Source of the DNA: Stigmatella aurantiaca
GTDB taxonomy: Bacteria > Myxococcota > Myxococcia > Myxococcales > Myxococcaceae
Length of the DNA stretch: 64,000 nt
NCBI RefSeq assembly: GCF_900109545.1
Contig: NZ_FOAP01000020.1
Span: 62,001 to 126,000 of the forward strand
Direction of reading: 5' to 3'
Within the stretch, counting starts at the first letter, position 1. The number at the start of each line of letters is the position of its first letter. Positions 25,225 through 33,760 of this stretch are shown here, in pieces. Made by a program: the position numbers and the translations under genes. Under the pieces are notes generated by a model, which ran no database searches, was not told the origin of the DNA, and saw nothing but the letters and a program-made list of their open reading frames with translations.

Positions 25225-26816
25225 ATGGCCACGAAGCGATGGAGCGGAGGCAGCCCCGGCCGTGGGCCTTGGTTGCGGTGCTGGCGGGGGTGCTGGCGGG
25301 CTGCCCGGACCAGGGGGCGGAGTGCGGCGAGGGCCTCTCGCTGTGTGGCTCGGAGTGCGTGGACCTCACCAGCGAGCCCAACCACTGCGGCGCCTGTGGC
25401 GTCACGTGTGGCCGGGCGGGCGTGTGCGCGGCATCGGCCTGCGAGTGCGGACCCGGGGCCACGCGGTGCGGCGGGCAGTGCGTCCTCACCGCTTCGGATG
25501 TGGCCCACTGTGGCGGCTGCGGGGGGGCCTGTGCCCCGGGCCAGGTCTGTGAAGCGGGCCAGTGCCAGGCGGCCTGCACCGGCGCCTCCACCACGCGCTG
25601 CGGGGATGGGTGCGTGGACCTCCAGGCGGATCCTTATTACTGCGGCACCTGTGACACCTCCTGTGGGGGCGTGAAGAGCTGCCGCACGGGCGTGTGTACC
25701 TATGACGTCGTCGCCGCCTGCTTCAACACGGGGCAGGTGGTGGGCCTCCAGGCGGGAACGGACCTGAAGGGGCCCAACGTGGCGGTGGGAGAGCGGCCTC
25801 AGAGCGTGACGCGGATGCAGGACGTGCTGCTGGTACTCGACGCGGCGAAGCGGCTGCGCGAGGCCCGGCTGTCGGACTACGGCCCCCTGGCCGAGGCCCC
25901 CGAGACGGGCAATGCCCCCAACCAGGTGCTCGTGGACGAGCCCTTCGTCTACGTCATCAACTCCACGAGCAACACGCTGCTGGTGCTGCGGCGCCGGGCC
26001 GAACCCCTGGCCCAGCCCGAGGGCGGAACGCGCTTCCCCAACGGCCTGGGGCTGGCGCCGGTGGCCAGCGTGGACTTCGGGGCCAACACGAACCCCTATG
26101 CGATGGCGAAGCTCGGCACGGACCTCTGGGTGACGCTGTACGGCAACCTGGGCGGGGATGTCTCAGCGGGGGGGCGGCTGGCGCGGGTGAACGTGGAGAA
26201 TCCGCTGGCCCCCGTGCTGGAGCCCAACCCCCTCGTGCTTCCCGCCGAAGCCTTCCCCGGCGGCTCCGCCGAGTCCACGCCCACGGGCATCGCCGTCCAC
26301 CAGGGCAGCCTCTACATCGCCCTCAACAACCTGGATCCGGCGACGTACCGCCCCGGAGGGCCCGGCAGTCTGGCGAAGGTGAACCCCCGGACGCGCCAGG
26401 TGTCCCCGGTGCCGCTGGGGGACGGGTGCCTGAACGCGGGATGGGTGGCCTCCCTGGGCGATCGGCTGCTGGTGAGCTGTGGAGGCCATGCCGTCTACGA
26501 CAACGACTTCACCCTCACGGCGGTGGAGAAGACGGGGCTGGTGCTGCTCGATGCCCAGGACGCGGTGGTGTCAACGTACACGCTCGCGTGCCCGCCGGGC
26601 GCCACGGACTGCCCGCTGTCCTCCGCGGGGCGCTTCGCCGTGGTGGGCTCCCGCGCCTACGTGGGGGACAACAACGCGGGCCGCGTCTTCGTCATCGAGG
26701 CCGTGGGCCACCAGCTCATCGAGCGGCGGGGCCCCGGTCCCGGCGCCCAACCCCCCATTCTGGCCTGTCCGAGCAATGGCTTCTCCCTGGTAGGAGATGT
26801 CGTCGCCCTGCCGTAG
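25221..26816 (+). CDS. Cys-rich beta-propeller lipoprotein coupled to btuB
   Basis: The 531-residue protein has a lipobox (LAGVLAGC), three Cys-rich repeats of about 38 residues (about 35-160, each with C-G-x-x-C and a closing V-C), and then a propeller-like region (about 170-530) with blade strands such as FVYVINSTSNTLLVLRR and RAYVGDNNAGRVFVIE. Bacteroides BtuG is a surface propeller lipoprotein that caps BtuB and grips B12; here a propeller lipoprotein is translationally coupled to btuB (ATGA overlap) under the same riboswitch. A BtuG-like role is therefore proposed. The Cys repeats are not part of BtuG. Confidence 0.7.
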   Translation: MNGHEAMERRQPRPWALVAVLAGVLAGCPDQGAECGEGLSLCGSECVDLTSEPNHCGACGVTCGRAGVCAASACECGPGATRCGGQCVLTASDVAHCGGCGGACAPGQVCEAGQCQAACTGASTTRCGDGCVDLQADPYYCGTCDTSCGGVKSCRTGVCTYDVVAACFNTGQVVGLQAGTDLKGPNVAVGERPQSVTRMQDVLLVLDAAKRLREARLSDYGPLAEAPETGNAPNQVLVDEPFVYVINSTSNTLLVLRRRAEPLAQPEGGTRFPNGLGLAPVASVDFGANTNPYAMAKLGTDLWVTLYGNLGGDVSAGGRLARVNVENPLAPVLEPNPLVLPAEAFPGGSAESTPTGIAVHQGSLYIALNNLDPATYRPGGPGSLAKVNPRTRQVSPVPLGDGCLNAGWVASLGDRLLVSCGGHAVYDNDFTLTAVEKTGLVLLDAQDAVVSTYTLACPPGATDCPLSSAGRFAVVGSRAYVGDNNAGRVFVIEAVGHQLIERRGPGPGAQPPILACPSNGFSLVGDVVALP

Positions 26817-26826
26817 GAGCTTCTCC

Positions 26827-27690
26827 ATGAGGACACCCTTCATCTCGCTGTGGTTGCTCGCCGTGCTGAGCCTCTCCGGGCCGGTGGAGGCCGCCGCGCC
26901 GGCCCCGGCGCCCCGCTTCCTGGGCCCGAAGCGCGAGGGCAAGGCGCGGCGCGTGGTGACGCTCGCCCCCTCGCTGACGGAGATGGTGCTGGCCATGGGG
27001 GCGGGAAGCACGCTCGTGGGCGTCTCCCGCTTCGACGAGGACAAGGCCGTGGCGGCGCTGCCCCGCGTGGGGGGCTTCGTGGATCCGTCCGTGGAGGCCG
27101 TCGTGGCGCTCAAGCCGGACCTCATCCTGGTGCAGCCCGGGCCGGGCAACCAGCGGCCCGTGGAGCGCATGGCGGAGCTGGGCGTGCCCGTGCTCCTCTT
27201 GCCCCTGCACTCCGTGGGGGACACGCTCGCCGCGTTGCGCGCGGTGGGCCAGGCGCTGGGCCAGACGAAGGAGGCCGAGGCGCTCATCGCCCGCTTCGAG
27301 GCCACGCGGGCCCGCATCCGCGAGGCGGCGAAGGCGCTGCCCCCGCGCCGGGTGCTGCTCGTCTATGGCTTCGAGCCGCTCGTCGTCGCGGGCCCCGGCT
27401 CCTTCGCGCACGAGTTGCTGGGGGATGTGGGAGCCGTCAACGTCGCGGCGGACGCGGGCTCCGCCTACCCGGTGTACTCCATGGAGCGCGTGGTGCGGGC
27501 CCGGCCCGAGGTGGTGGTGGACGCGGCCCACGTGGACGTGGGCAAGGACAAGCTCCAGGCGCTGCCGGGGCTGGCCTCGGCGCGCTGGGTGGAGATGCCT
27601 TCGTTGGCGCTCCTACAACCGGGGCCCTCGCTGGGCAAAGGGTTGGAGGAGCTGTTCGGTCTGGTGCATCCCGGGGCTGCCGCACGCTGA
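26827..27690 (+). CDS. btuF: periplasmic B12-binding protein BtuF
   Basis: The 287-residue protein has a signal peptide (about 1-22) and a BtuF/cluster A-III fold: RRVVTLAPSLTEMVLAMGAG, VGVSRFDEDKAVAALPRVGGFVDPSVEAVVALKPDLI, and a C-terminal lobe (LPPRRVLLVYGF...PGSFAHELLGDVGAVNV). These proteins deliver cobalamin, or related chelates, to a BtuC-type permease. ATG 26827 has TAGGAG before it. It follows the lipoprotein gene by ten bases. Confidence 0.85.
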   Translation: MRTPFISLWLLAVLSLSGPVEAAAPAPAPRFLGPKREGKARRVVTLAPSLTEMVLAMGAGSTLVGVSRFDEDKAVAALPRVGGFVDPSVEAVVALKPDLILVQPGPGNQRPVERMAELGVPVLLLPLHSVGDTLAALRAVGQALGQTKEAEALIARFEATRARIREAAKALPPRRVLLVYGFEPLVVAGPGSFAHELLGDVGAVNVAADAGSAYPVYSMERVVRARPEVVVDAAHVDVGKDKLQALPGLASARWVEMPSLALLQPGPSLGKGLEELFGLVHPGAAAR

Positions 27691-27758
27691 GCCGCTTCCG
27701 GCACTGAAAAACAGGGATTAGATGCTAGGCCGAGCGTTCTCCTCACCGGAGTGCATCC

Positions 27759-28016
27759 ATGGACCGTCGTTCCGCGTCGCTCCTTCTCCTGGCGGGTCTC
27801 GCCGCCGGGGCCCTGTCGGCCTTCCTGTTGCCCCAGGCCGCCCAGGCGCAGGCGCCGTTCCTCGAAGCGGTGGAGTACGAGTCCCTCAAGCGCGAGGGAC
27901 CCGAGGAGGATCTCGCCCAGCTGCGCAGGCTGGGGGCCGAGGGGTGGAAGGTGGCGGCCACCGTGGAGGTGGACGGCACCACCAAGCGCTACGTGCTGAT
28001 GCGCACGCGGAGGTGA
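27759..28016 (+). CDS. small exported protein, DUF4177-like
   Basis: The 85-residue protein has an N-terminal signal (about 1-30, AQAQA) and a domain with YESL...LRRLGAEGWKVAATV...KRYVLMR, resembling DUF4177 proteins (gly-Trp-Lys/Glu and a closing beta-strand). Function unknown. It lies between btuF and btuC, one base ahead of btuC, so it is in the B12 operon. Confidence 0.6.
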   Translation: MDRRSASLLLLAGLAAGALSAFLLPQAAQAQAPFLEAVEYESLKREGPEEDLAQLRRLGAEGWKVAATVEVDGTTKRYVLMRTRR

Positions 28017-28017
28017 T

Positions 28018-29076
28018 GTGAGCGCCGGGGCCCCAAGGCTGCGGGCCTCCCGCGTGCTGGGGCTGTGCGCCGCGTTCCTGGGGCTGACGCTGGCCGCGTT
28101 CGCCCTGGCCGTGCGCTTTGGCGAGCAGCCCATCTCCCTGGCCGCGGCCCTCGGGGACGCGGAGTCCTCGGACGCGGTCATCTTCTGGTCGCTGCGCCTG
28201 CCCCGGGCGCTGCTGGGCGTCATCGTGGGGGCGGGACTCGCCGCATCCGGGGCCACGCTCCAGGGGCTGTTGCGCAACCCGCTCGCGGATCCGTTCGTGC
28301 TCGGCGTGTCAGGTGGGGCGGCCCTGGGGGCGACGCTGGCGCTCGCGCTGGGCCTGGCCACGGTGGGGCAGGTGGCGCCGGGCCTGGCCGGAGGGCTGGA
28401 GCGGCTCTCCGGGCCCGCGCTGCTCGCCTTCCTTGGGGCCGGGGGCTCGGTCCTCTTCGTGCTCGCCGCCAGCCGGGGCCACGCCGCGCGGGCGCCCTAC
28501 GCGGCCCTGCTCACGGGGGTGGTCTTCAACGCGTTCGCCTCCGCCGCCATCACGCTCGTCAAGACGCTGTCGGCGCCGGACCGGCTGGGGGAAATCCTCT
28601 ACTGGCTCGCCGGGGCTCTGGGCTACGAGCGGGGGGCCACGCTCGGGCTCGCCGCGCTGCTGCAAGGGGGCGCCCTCGCGGTGATGCTGGCGCTCTCGGG
28701 GCAGCTCAACCTGATGACGCTGGGGGACGAGGACGCCCAGACGCTCGGGGTGCCTGTGGTGCGCACGCGCCGGCTGCTCCTGCTGGCCACGAGCGCCAGC
28801 GTGGCGGGGGCGGTGGCCCTGACGGGGCTCATCGGCTTCGTGGGGCTCATCGTCCCGCACCTGCTGCGGCTGGCCTTCGGACCGGACCAGCGCCTGCTGA
28901 TTCCCCTGTCGGCCCTGGGCGGGGCGGCGTTCCTGGTGCTGGCGGACCTGCTGGCGCGGCTCTCCTTCGCCCTCTTCGGGGCCGAGCCGCCCGTGGGCGT
29001 CATCACCGCGCTGCTCGGGGGCCCGCTCTTCATCGCCCTGCTGTCCCGGCGCGGGAGGGGCGGCGCTCCCGTCTAA
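28018..29076 (+). CDS. btuC: B12 ABC transporter permease BtuC
   Basis: The 352-residue protein is a FecCD/BtuC permease with about ten helices and the motifs LRLPRALLGVIVGAGLAASGATLQGLLRNPLADPFVLGVSGGA and GFVGLIVPHLLR. It starts at GTG one base after the preceding stop. The ATPase (BtuD) and other B12 genes are not downstream; the next gene is a VIT/vWA protein, so an unlinked or shared ATPase must serve it. Confidence 0.9.
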   Translation: MSAGAPRLRASRVLGLCAAFLGLTLAAFALAVRFGEQPISLAAALGDAESSDAVIFWSLRLPRALLGVIVGAGLAASGATLQGLLRNPLADPFVLGVSGGAALGATLALALGLATVGQVAPGLAGGLERLSGPALLAFLGAGGSVLFVLAASRGHAARAPYAALLTGVVFNAFASAAITLVKTLSAPDRLGEILYWLAGALGYERGATLGLAALLQGGALAVMLALSGQLNLMTLGDEDAQTLGVPVVRTRRLLLLATSASVAGAVALTGLIGFVGLIVPHLLRLAFGPDQRLLIPLSALGGAAFLVLADLLARLSFALFGAEPPVGVITALLGGPLFIALLSRRGRGGAPV

Positions 29077-29143
29077 GGCGCTAAGGTGCGTAGACCGCGC
29101 CGGAATTTCGTGCGTTGAAGCAGTCTAGAGGAGACGAAACGCC

Positions 29144-31393
29144 GTGTACGCCCCCCTCCGAATGCTGCTGCTGAGCACCCTGCTGATGCCGGTCCTGGCC
29201 TCGGCGCAGGGCATGTTGCTGCCCACCACGCCAAGTGCCCGGCCCCTGGCCATCAAGAGCCAGCGGGTGACGGTGGCCATCCAGGACGGCACGGCCGTCA
29301 CCCGGGTGGAGCAGACGTTCCAGAACGACGGCCCCTCGCAGCTCGAGGCCCACTACATCTTCCCGCTGCCCCGGGGCGCCGCGCTCTCGGAGTTCTACCT
29401 GTGGGTCAACGGGAAGAAGACGAAGGGCGAGCTGCTCGAACGGGACAAGGCCACGAACATCTACGAGGGCATCGTCCGGCGCCTGGCGGACCCCGGGCTG
29501 CTGGAGTACGTGGACTCGGATGTGTTCCGGGTCCGGGTCTTCCCGGTCCCCGCGCGGGGCGAGCAGAAGGTGGAGCTGGCCTTCAGCCAGGTGCTGAACT
29601 TCTCCGCGGGCCTGTACCACTACCACTACCCGCTCGGGGCAACGGCCCAGCAGGGGCAGCCCGCAGACTGGCGGCAGGTGGGGGGCACGGCGAAGAACGA
29701 CTTCACCTTCAGCGCGAAGGTGTCCTCGAAGGTGCCGCTCAAGAGCATCTACTCCCCCACGCACCCGATGGACGTGTCCCGCCGTGGCGAGACGGAGGCG
29801 GTGGTGGGGCTGGAGCAGGTGAACGGCGCGGACCTCTCCAAGGACGTGGACCTCTACTTCTCGGTCTCGGACAAGGCGGTGGGGCTGTCGCTGCTCACCT
29901 ATAAGGAGGCGGCCGAGCCCGGCTACTTCGTCGCGCTCATCGCCCCGAAGACGGAGGTGAGCCCCAGCGAGGTGGCCGCCAAGCGCGTCACCTTCGTCAT
30001 CGACACCTCGGGCTCGATGCAGGGCAGCCGGATGCAAATTGCCAAGGACGCCCTGAAGTATTGCGTCACCCGCCTCAACCCGAAGGACACCTTCAACGTG
30101 GTGCGGTTCTCCACGGACGTGGAGGCGCTCTTCCCCGCGCTGAAGGCCGCGAACCCCGAGAACGTCCAGAAGGCGGTCTCCTTCGTGGAGGGGCTGGAGG
30201 CCATGGGGGGCACGGCCATCGACGAGGCCCTGGTGCGAGGCCTCCAGGACAATGACGGCACGTCTCCCTCGCCCCACCTGCTCCTGTTCATCACGGATGG
30301 CCAGCCCACCATCGGCGAGACGGACGAGGGCGCCATCGCCCAGCACGCCAAGGCAGGGCGCAAGGCGAAGACGCGCCTGTTCACCTTCGGCGTGGGGGAA
30401 GACCTCAACGCGCGCTTGCTGGACCGGCTCGCCGATGATGGCGCGGGGAGCTCGGACTTCGTCCGGGACGGCAAGGAGTTCGAGACGAAGATCTCCAGCT
30501 TCTACGACAAGGTGAGCCACCCGGTGCTGTCGGACCTGGCGCTGGACCTGTCCTCCATCGACGCGTACGACCTCTACCCCCGCAAGCTGCCGGACCTCTT
30601 CAAGGGAACGCAGCTCGTGGTGATGGGCCGCTACCGGAAGTCCGGAGACGCGAAGGCGGTGCTCACGGGCTACGTGAACGGCGAGAAGCGGACCTTCGAG
30701 TACGGCACCACCGCGCCCAAGGAGGCCACGCGGGACGGCTTCATTCCCCGGCTGTGGGCCATCCGCAAGGTGGGCTTCCTGCTGGAAGAGATTCGCCTGC
30801 GCGGCGAGCGCCCCGAGCTGCGCGACGAGGTGATTGCGCTCGCCAAGAAGTTCGGAATCGTCACGCCTTACACCAGCTACCTGGTGGTGGAGGACACGCC
30901 GCTGGTGGCCACGCCGTCACCCGTCATGCGCCCCGAGCCCATGAGCGAGGAATCCGCCTCCGGCGCTGACTTCGCGCCGCCGCCGCCCAGGGGAGGACGC
31001 GGGGCCCCGGCGCCCGCGCTCGCCGCGCCCGCCGAATCGCTCGCGAGGGCGGACGGAACGGGCAGTGTGGCCGTCTCCCGCGAGATGAAGAAGATGAAGG
31101 AGGAGGAGCGAGGCCCCTCGGCGAGCGAGCCGGTGCGGGTGGCCGCGGGCAAAACCTTCCTCTACCGGGACGGAAGCTGGATCGACTCCGAGGCGCTCGC
31201 CAATCCAGGCAAGCAGCTCCAGGTCAAATTCCTCTCGAAGGGCTACTTCGCGTTGCTCCAGGCCCGTCCTGACCTGAAGGCCGCGTTCGCCCTGGGAGAC
31301 CGGGTGGTGGTGGGGGTTGCGCCGGGCAAGAGCCTGCGCGTGGGACCGGAGGGAGAAGAAGACGAGGGCAAGGTCCGCGCCTTCCTCAAGTAG
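29144..31393 (+). CDS. VIT/vWA domain protein, secreted
   Basis: The 749-residue protein has a signal peptide (about 1-24), a VIT domain (about 30-160, VEQTFQNDGPSQLEAHYIFPLPRGAALSEFYL) and a vWA domain (about 275-460) with the MIDAS DTSGSMQ (Asp287) and Thr/Asp residues later. The last part is Pro/Ala-rich and then beta-rich. Such inter-alpha-trypsin-inhibitor-like proteins bind metal-dependent ligands. The GTG at 29144 has AGAGGAGA nine bases upstream and is preferred to ATG 29162. Confidence 0.85.
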   Translation: MYAPLRMLLLSTLLMPVLASAQGMLLPTTPSARPLAIKSQRVTVAIQDGTAVTRVEQTFQNDGPSQLEAHYIFPLPRGAALSEFYLWVNGKKTKGELLERDKATNIYEGIVRRLADPGLLEYVDSDVFRVRVFPVPARGEQKVELAFSQVLNFSAGLYHYHYPLGATAQQGQPADWRQVGGTAKNDFTFSAKVSSKVPLKSIYSPTHPMDVSRRGETEAVVGLEQVNGADLSKDVDLYFSVSDKAVGLSLLTYKEAAEPGYFVALIAPKTEVSPSEVAAKRVTFVIDTSGSMQGSRMQIAKDALKYCVTRLNPKDTFNVVRFSTDVEALFPALKAANPENVQKAVSFVEGLEAMGGTAIDEALVRGLQDNDGTSPSPHLLLFITDGQPTIGETDEGAIAQHAKAGRKAKTRLFTFGVGEDLNARLLDRLADDGAGSSDFVRDGKEFETKISSFYDKVSHPVLSDLALDLSSIDAYDLYPRKLPDLFKGTQLVVMGRYRKSGDAKAVLTGYVNGEKRTFEYGTTAPKEATRDGFIPRLWAIRKVGFLLEEIRLRGERPELRDEVIALAKKFGIVTPYTSYLVVEDTPLVATPSPVMRPEPMSEESASGADFAPPPPRGGRGAPAPALAAPAESLARADGTGSVAVSREMKKMKEEERGPSASEPVRVAAGKTFLYRDGSWIDSEALANPGKQLQVKFLSKGYFALLQARPDLKAAFALGDRVVVGVAPGKSLRVGPEGEEDEGKVRAFLK

Positions 31394-31404
31394 CGTCAGG
31401 GCGG

Positions 31405-32226
31405 TCAGCGCGCCGGGTCAGTCAGCGCGCTTGTCCACTCTGGGGACCACCGGAAGGTCAGCTCCGCGGACGCGGGCCGGCGGCTGCCGGACACAGGCGC
31501 AACCTGGAAGCTCCAGCGGCTGATGCCTTCTCCAACCCCCAGGTGCTGGCCGGAGATGAGCACCTCTTGCCCCAGCGAGATGGGCGAGCCGAACTTCAGG
31601 TGAACGGACAGAAGGCGCGCCTCCTCCGCCTTGGCGCCCAGCGCGGGCTGCAGGAAGGAGGACAGGGCATCCGTCATCCAGCGCAGGTAGAAGCCATTGT
31701 TGACGTGCCGGGCCATGTCGATGTCATCCGGCTGCACGGGCCGCTTCACCTGAAAGGAAAGGGGCTCCGCGGCAGGGGTGACGGCCACGGGCTGGTGGTG
31801 CGTGTAGAAGGATTCCCCGTTGGGCTTGAACCGCTCGGCCAGCTCCCCCCAGGGCGTGGGAGACCGGGTGCCCATGTCCACCAGGATGATGTCGGTGCGG
31901 CCCCGGAGCACCGGCTTGCCGTCCTTGGCCCTGCGCAGCTCGAATTCCCGGTGGGCCAGGGAGCCCTCCATCGACGAGAACCACGTGCGGGCGATGATGC
32001 GGTCCCCATAGCGGATGGGGTGCTCTTTCTCGAAGCGGGAGACGCTGAAAACAGGCGCGACGTTGCGGGCCAGAAACCACTGGGGCGGTACGCCGCCGGC
32101 GGCGGCCGCTTCCCAGGCAATCTCCTGAAGCCAGTTCATGTACGTGAGAGGCTTCAGTTCCAGGGACGCATCCACCTCGTAGCTGCGGACGGTGAGCTCC
32201 AGCTCCGTGATCAAAGTCTCTGGCAT
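31405..32226 (-). CDS. acyl-ACP thioesterase (double hotdog)
   Basis: The 273-residue protein has two hotdog units. The first has TYMNWLQEIAWEAAAAGG, the second DIDMARHVNNGFYLRWMTDAL, the FatA/FatB-like and bacterial acyl-ACP thioesterase motif with conserved His and Asn. It should free fatty acids from an acyl carrier protein. It is the last gene of the acyl-modification cluster. A short GCGCGC palindrome overlaps its stop. Confidence 0.85.
   Translation of the reverse strand: MPETLITELELTVRSYEVDASLELKPLTYMNWLQEIAWEAAAAGGVPPQWFLARNVAPVFSVSRFEKEHPIRYGDRIIARTWFSSMEGSLAHREFELRRAKDGKPVLRGRTDIILVDMGTRSPTPWGELAERFKPNGESFYTHHQPVAVTPAAEPLSFQVKRPVQPDDIDMARHVNNGFYLRWMTDALSSFLQPALGAKAEEARLLSVHLKFGSPISLGQEVLISGQHLGVGEGISRWSFQVAPVSGSRRPASAELTFRWSPEWTSALTDPAR
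31408..31430. terminator. GCGCGC stem-loop at the convergent ends
   Basis: GCGCGC at 31408-31413 and 31425-31430 can pair around an 11-base loop, at the convergent stops of the vWA and thioesterase genes. It is partly coding. Confidence 0.3.
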
Positions 32227-32284
32227 AAGGCCTCAAGCTACCGTTGGGGTCTGGCGGGTGCAACACGCGCTGCCGAGGGGAACC

Positions 32285-33190
32285 TCAGGCTTCCTGGAGG
32301 AAGCCGCGGAGGAGCTCGCAGTACTCCTGGGGCGCCTCCAGCTCGGGAGAGTGCCCCGCGTGCTGAAAACGATGCCACTGGGCCTGGGAGAGCTGGCTGC
32401 CGATGGATTCCTTGTCGCTGCGCGCGTGCGTCCGGTCCGCCATGCCCCAGCTCACCAGGGTGGGCTGCTCCACCCGGACCGCTGGGGGCGTGTACCCGTA
32501 AAACCATTGCTGCCACAGCGAGCCCAGACAGCAGAACGCCCCCTGCGTGAGCGCCTGGTTCAGCGTGGGCACGAAGTCGGAATAGCGGTTCTTGGCCAGC
32601 GAGGCCCTGTACCAGCCGAGCCCGATCTGGTCGGGCTTCAAGGCCGTGGAGAGCTGGCCGAGCACGGGGCGCGACAGGACCTTCTTCTTGTCCACCTCCC
32701 GGGCCCACGTGACTTGCTGCTCCCAGGAGGGCGATTGCCAGAGCATCAGCCGGGTCACCAGCTGTGGGTCCTTCGCGGCGATCTGGAGCGCGATATGGGC
32801 CCAGACACACGTGAAGGCCAGCACATAGGGCCCTTCGTCCAGCTGCCGCAGCAAAGCCTCGATACAGGCCCGGTACTCCTCGAAGGTGAAGCGGAAGGAG
32901 GCCCGGGGGCTCGAGAAGCCAAAGCCCGGCGGCTCGAAGAGAACCAGCCGGTGATGCGGCGAGAGCATCTCGAACACCGCATCGAAGTGCTCGATGACAT
33001 TGGGCGGATCGCACACCATCACCACCGTGGGCTCGCCCGCCTTGCGTGTTCCGCCCGTCCTCACCCGCAGCGTGGCTTGCGGCAGCTCGTGAAAGGTGAC
33101 CGCCGGACGCGTCCGCGCGGCCCAACCCCCCTGGATGCTGTTCGCGCGGGCCCGGAGCCGGAAGCTGTCGAGCCAGGTGACGTTGATCAT
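32285..33190 (-). CDS. alpha/beta-hydrolase fold protein
   Basis: The 301-residue protein has the strand-turn start PTVVMVCDPPNVIEHFDAVFEML and FEPPGFGFSSP. The nucleophile elbow is irregular (AFTCVWAHIAL, with Cys or no Ser in the usual G-x-S-x-G position), while a late Asp and a late His (HAGHSPELEAP) remain. It may be a Cys-type or non-hydrolytic member. ATG 33190 has GGAGAAAGC before it. A role in the lipid pathway is inferred from context. Confidence 0.7.
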   Translation of the reverse strand: MINVTWLDSFRLRARANSIQGGWAARTRPAVTFHELPQATLRVRTGGTRKAGEPTVVMVCDPPNVIEHFDAVFEMLSPHHRLVLFEPPGFGFSSPRASFRFTFEEYRACIEALLRQLDEGPYVLAFTCVWAHIALQIAAKDPQLVTRLMLWQSPSWEQQVTWAREVDKKKVLSRPVLGQLSTALKPDQIGLGWYRASLAKNRYSDFVPTLNQALTQGAFCCLGSLWQQWFYGYTPPAVRVEQPTLVSWGMADRTHARSDKESIGSQLSQAQWHRFQHAGHSPELEAPQEYCELLRGFLQEA

Positions 33191-33212
33191 GCTTTCTCCA
33201 GAGCCAGGCGGC

Positions 33213-33716
33213 TCAGCGGGCCGAGTCGAGCACCATGCAGGTGGCGCGGCCCGAGGCGACCGGCTCGCCATCCGGGGCCAGAATGGTGGCATCGGTGACG
33301 ACAATCTTGCGCCCGTGATGGACGGCCACGCCCTCGCACCGCAGGAGCCCCGTGGCCTCCGTCACCATCTTCACGAAGGAGACGTTCAGGTTGACCGTGG
33401 TCCACCGCGTGCCATATGGCAGCAAGGACATGCAGGCGATGCCGCAGGCGCTGTCGATGAGCGTGGACAGCATCCCGCCATGAACCGTGCCCATGGGGTT
33501 GTAGTGGTACTCGGCCGGGGTGCCCGTGAACACCGCGCGTCCCTTGCCCACCTCGATCAAGCGAATCCCCATGGAGTCGCAGATGGGAGGAGCCGGGTAG
33601 CGGCCCTCGGCCCAGCCTTTGAGGTAATCCTCCTTGGTGGCATGCGCCCCAATCTCCCGGATGTCCGCCCAAGAGACCGTGCGGCTCTTGCTTCCAGGCT
33701 TCGTGTCTTCTGGCAT
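33213..33716 (-). CDS. PaaI-type hotdog thioesterase
   Basis: The 167-residue protein has the PaaI/YigI motif GTVHGGMLSTLIDSACGIA and a strand TTVNLNVSFVKMVTEATGLLRC. It is likely an acyl-CoA or acyl-ACP thioesterase. GAGGAAC precedes ATG 33716. Its acyl substrate is not known, and it gives the cluster a second thioesterase. Confidence 0.8.
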   Translation of the reverse strand: MPEDTKPGSKSRTVSWADIREIGAHATKEDYLKGWAEGRYPAPPICDSMGIRLIEVGKGRAVFTGTPAEYHYNPMGTVHGGMLSTLIDSACGIACMSLLPYGTRWTTVNLNVSFVKMVTEATGLLRCEGVAVHHGRKIVVTDATILAPDGEPVASGRATCMVLDSAR

Positions 33717-33760
33717 GGTTCCTCGCGAAGGTGAGCGTCTGAAATTGCGTGCGCCTGCTG

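Noticed and set aside
32285-33304. Longer alpha/beta hydrolase from Met 33304
   Set aside because: The extension overlaps the PaaI gene, and the Met at 33190 has a good ribosome site.
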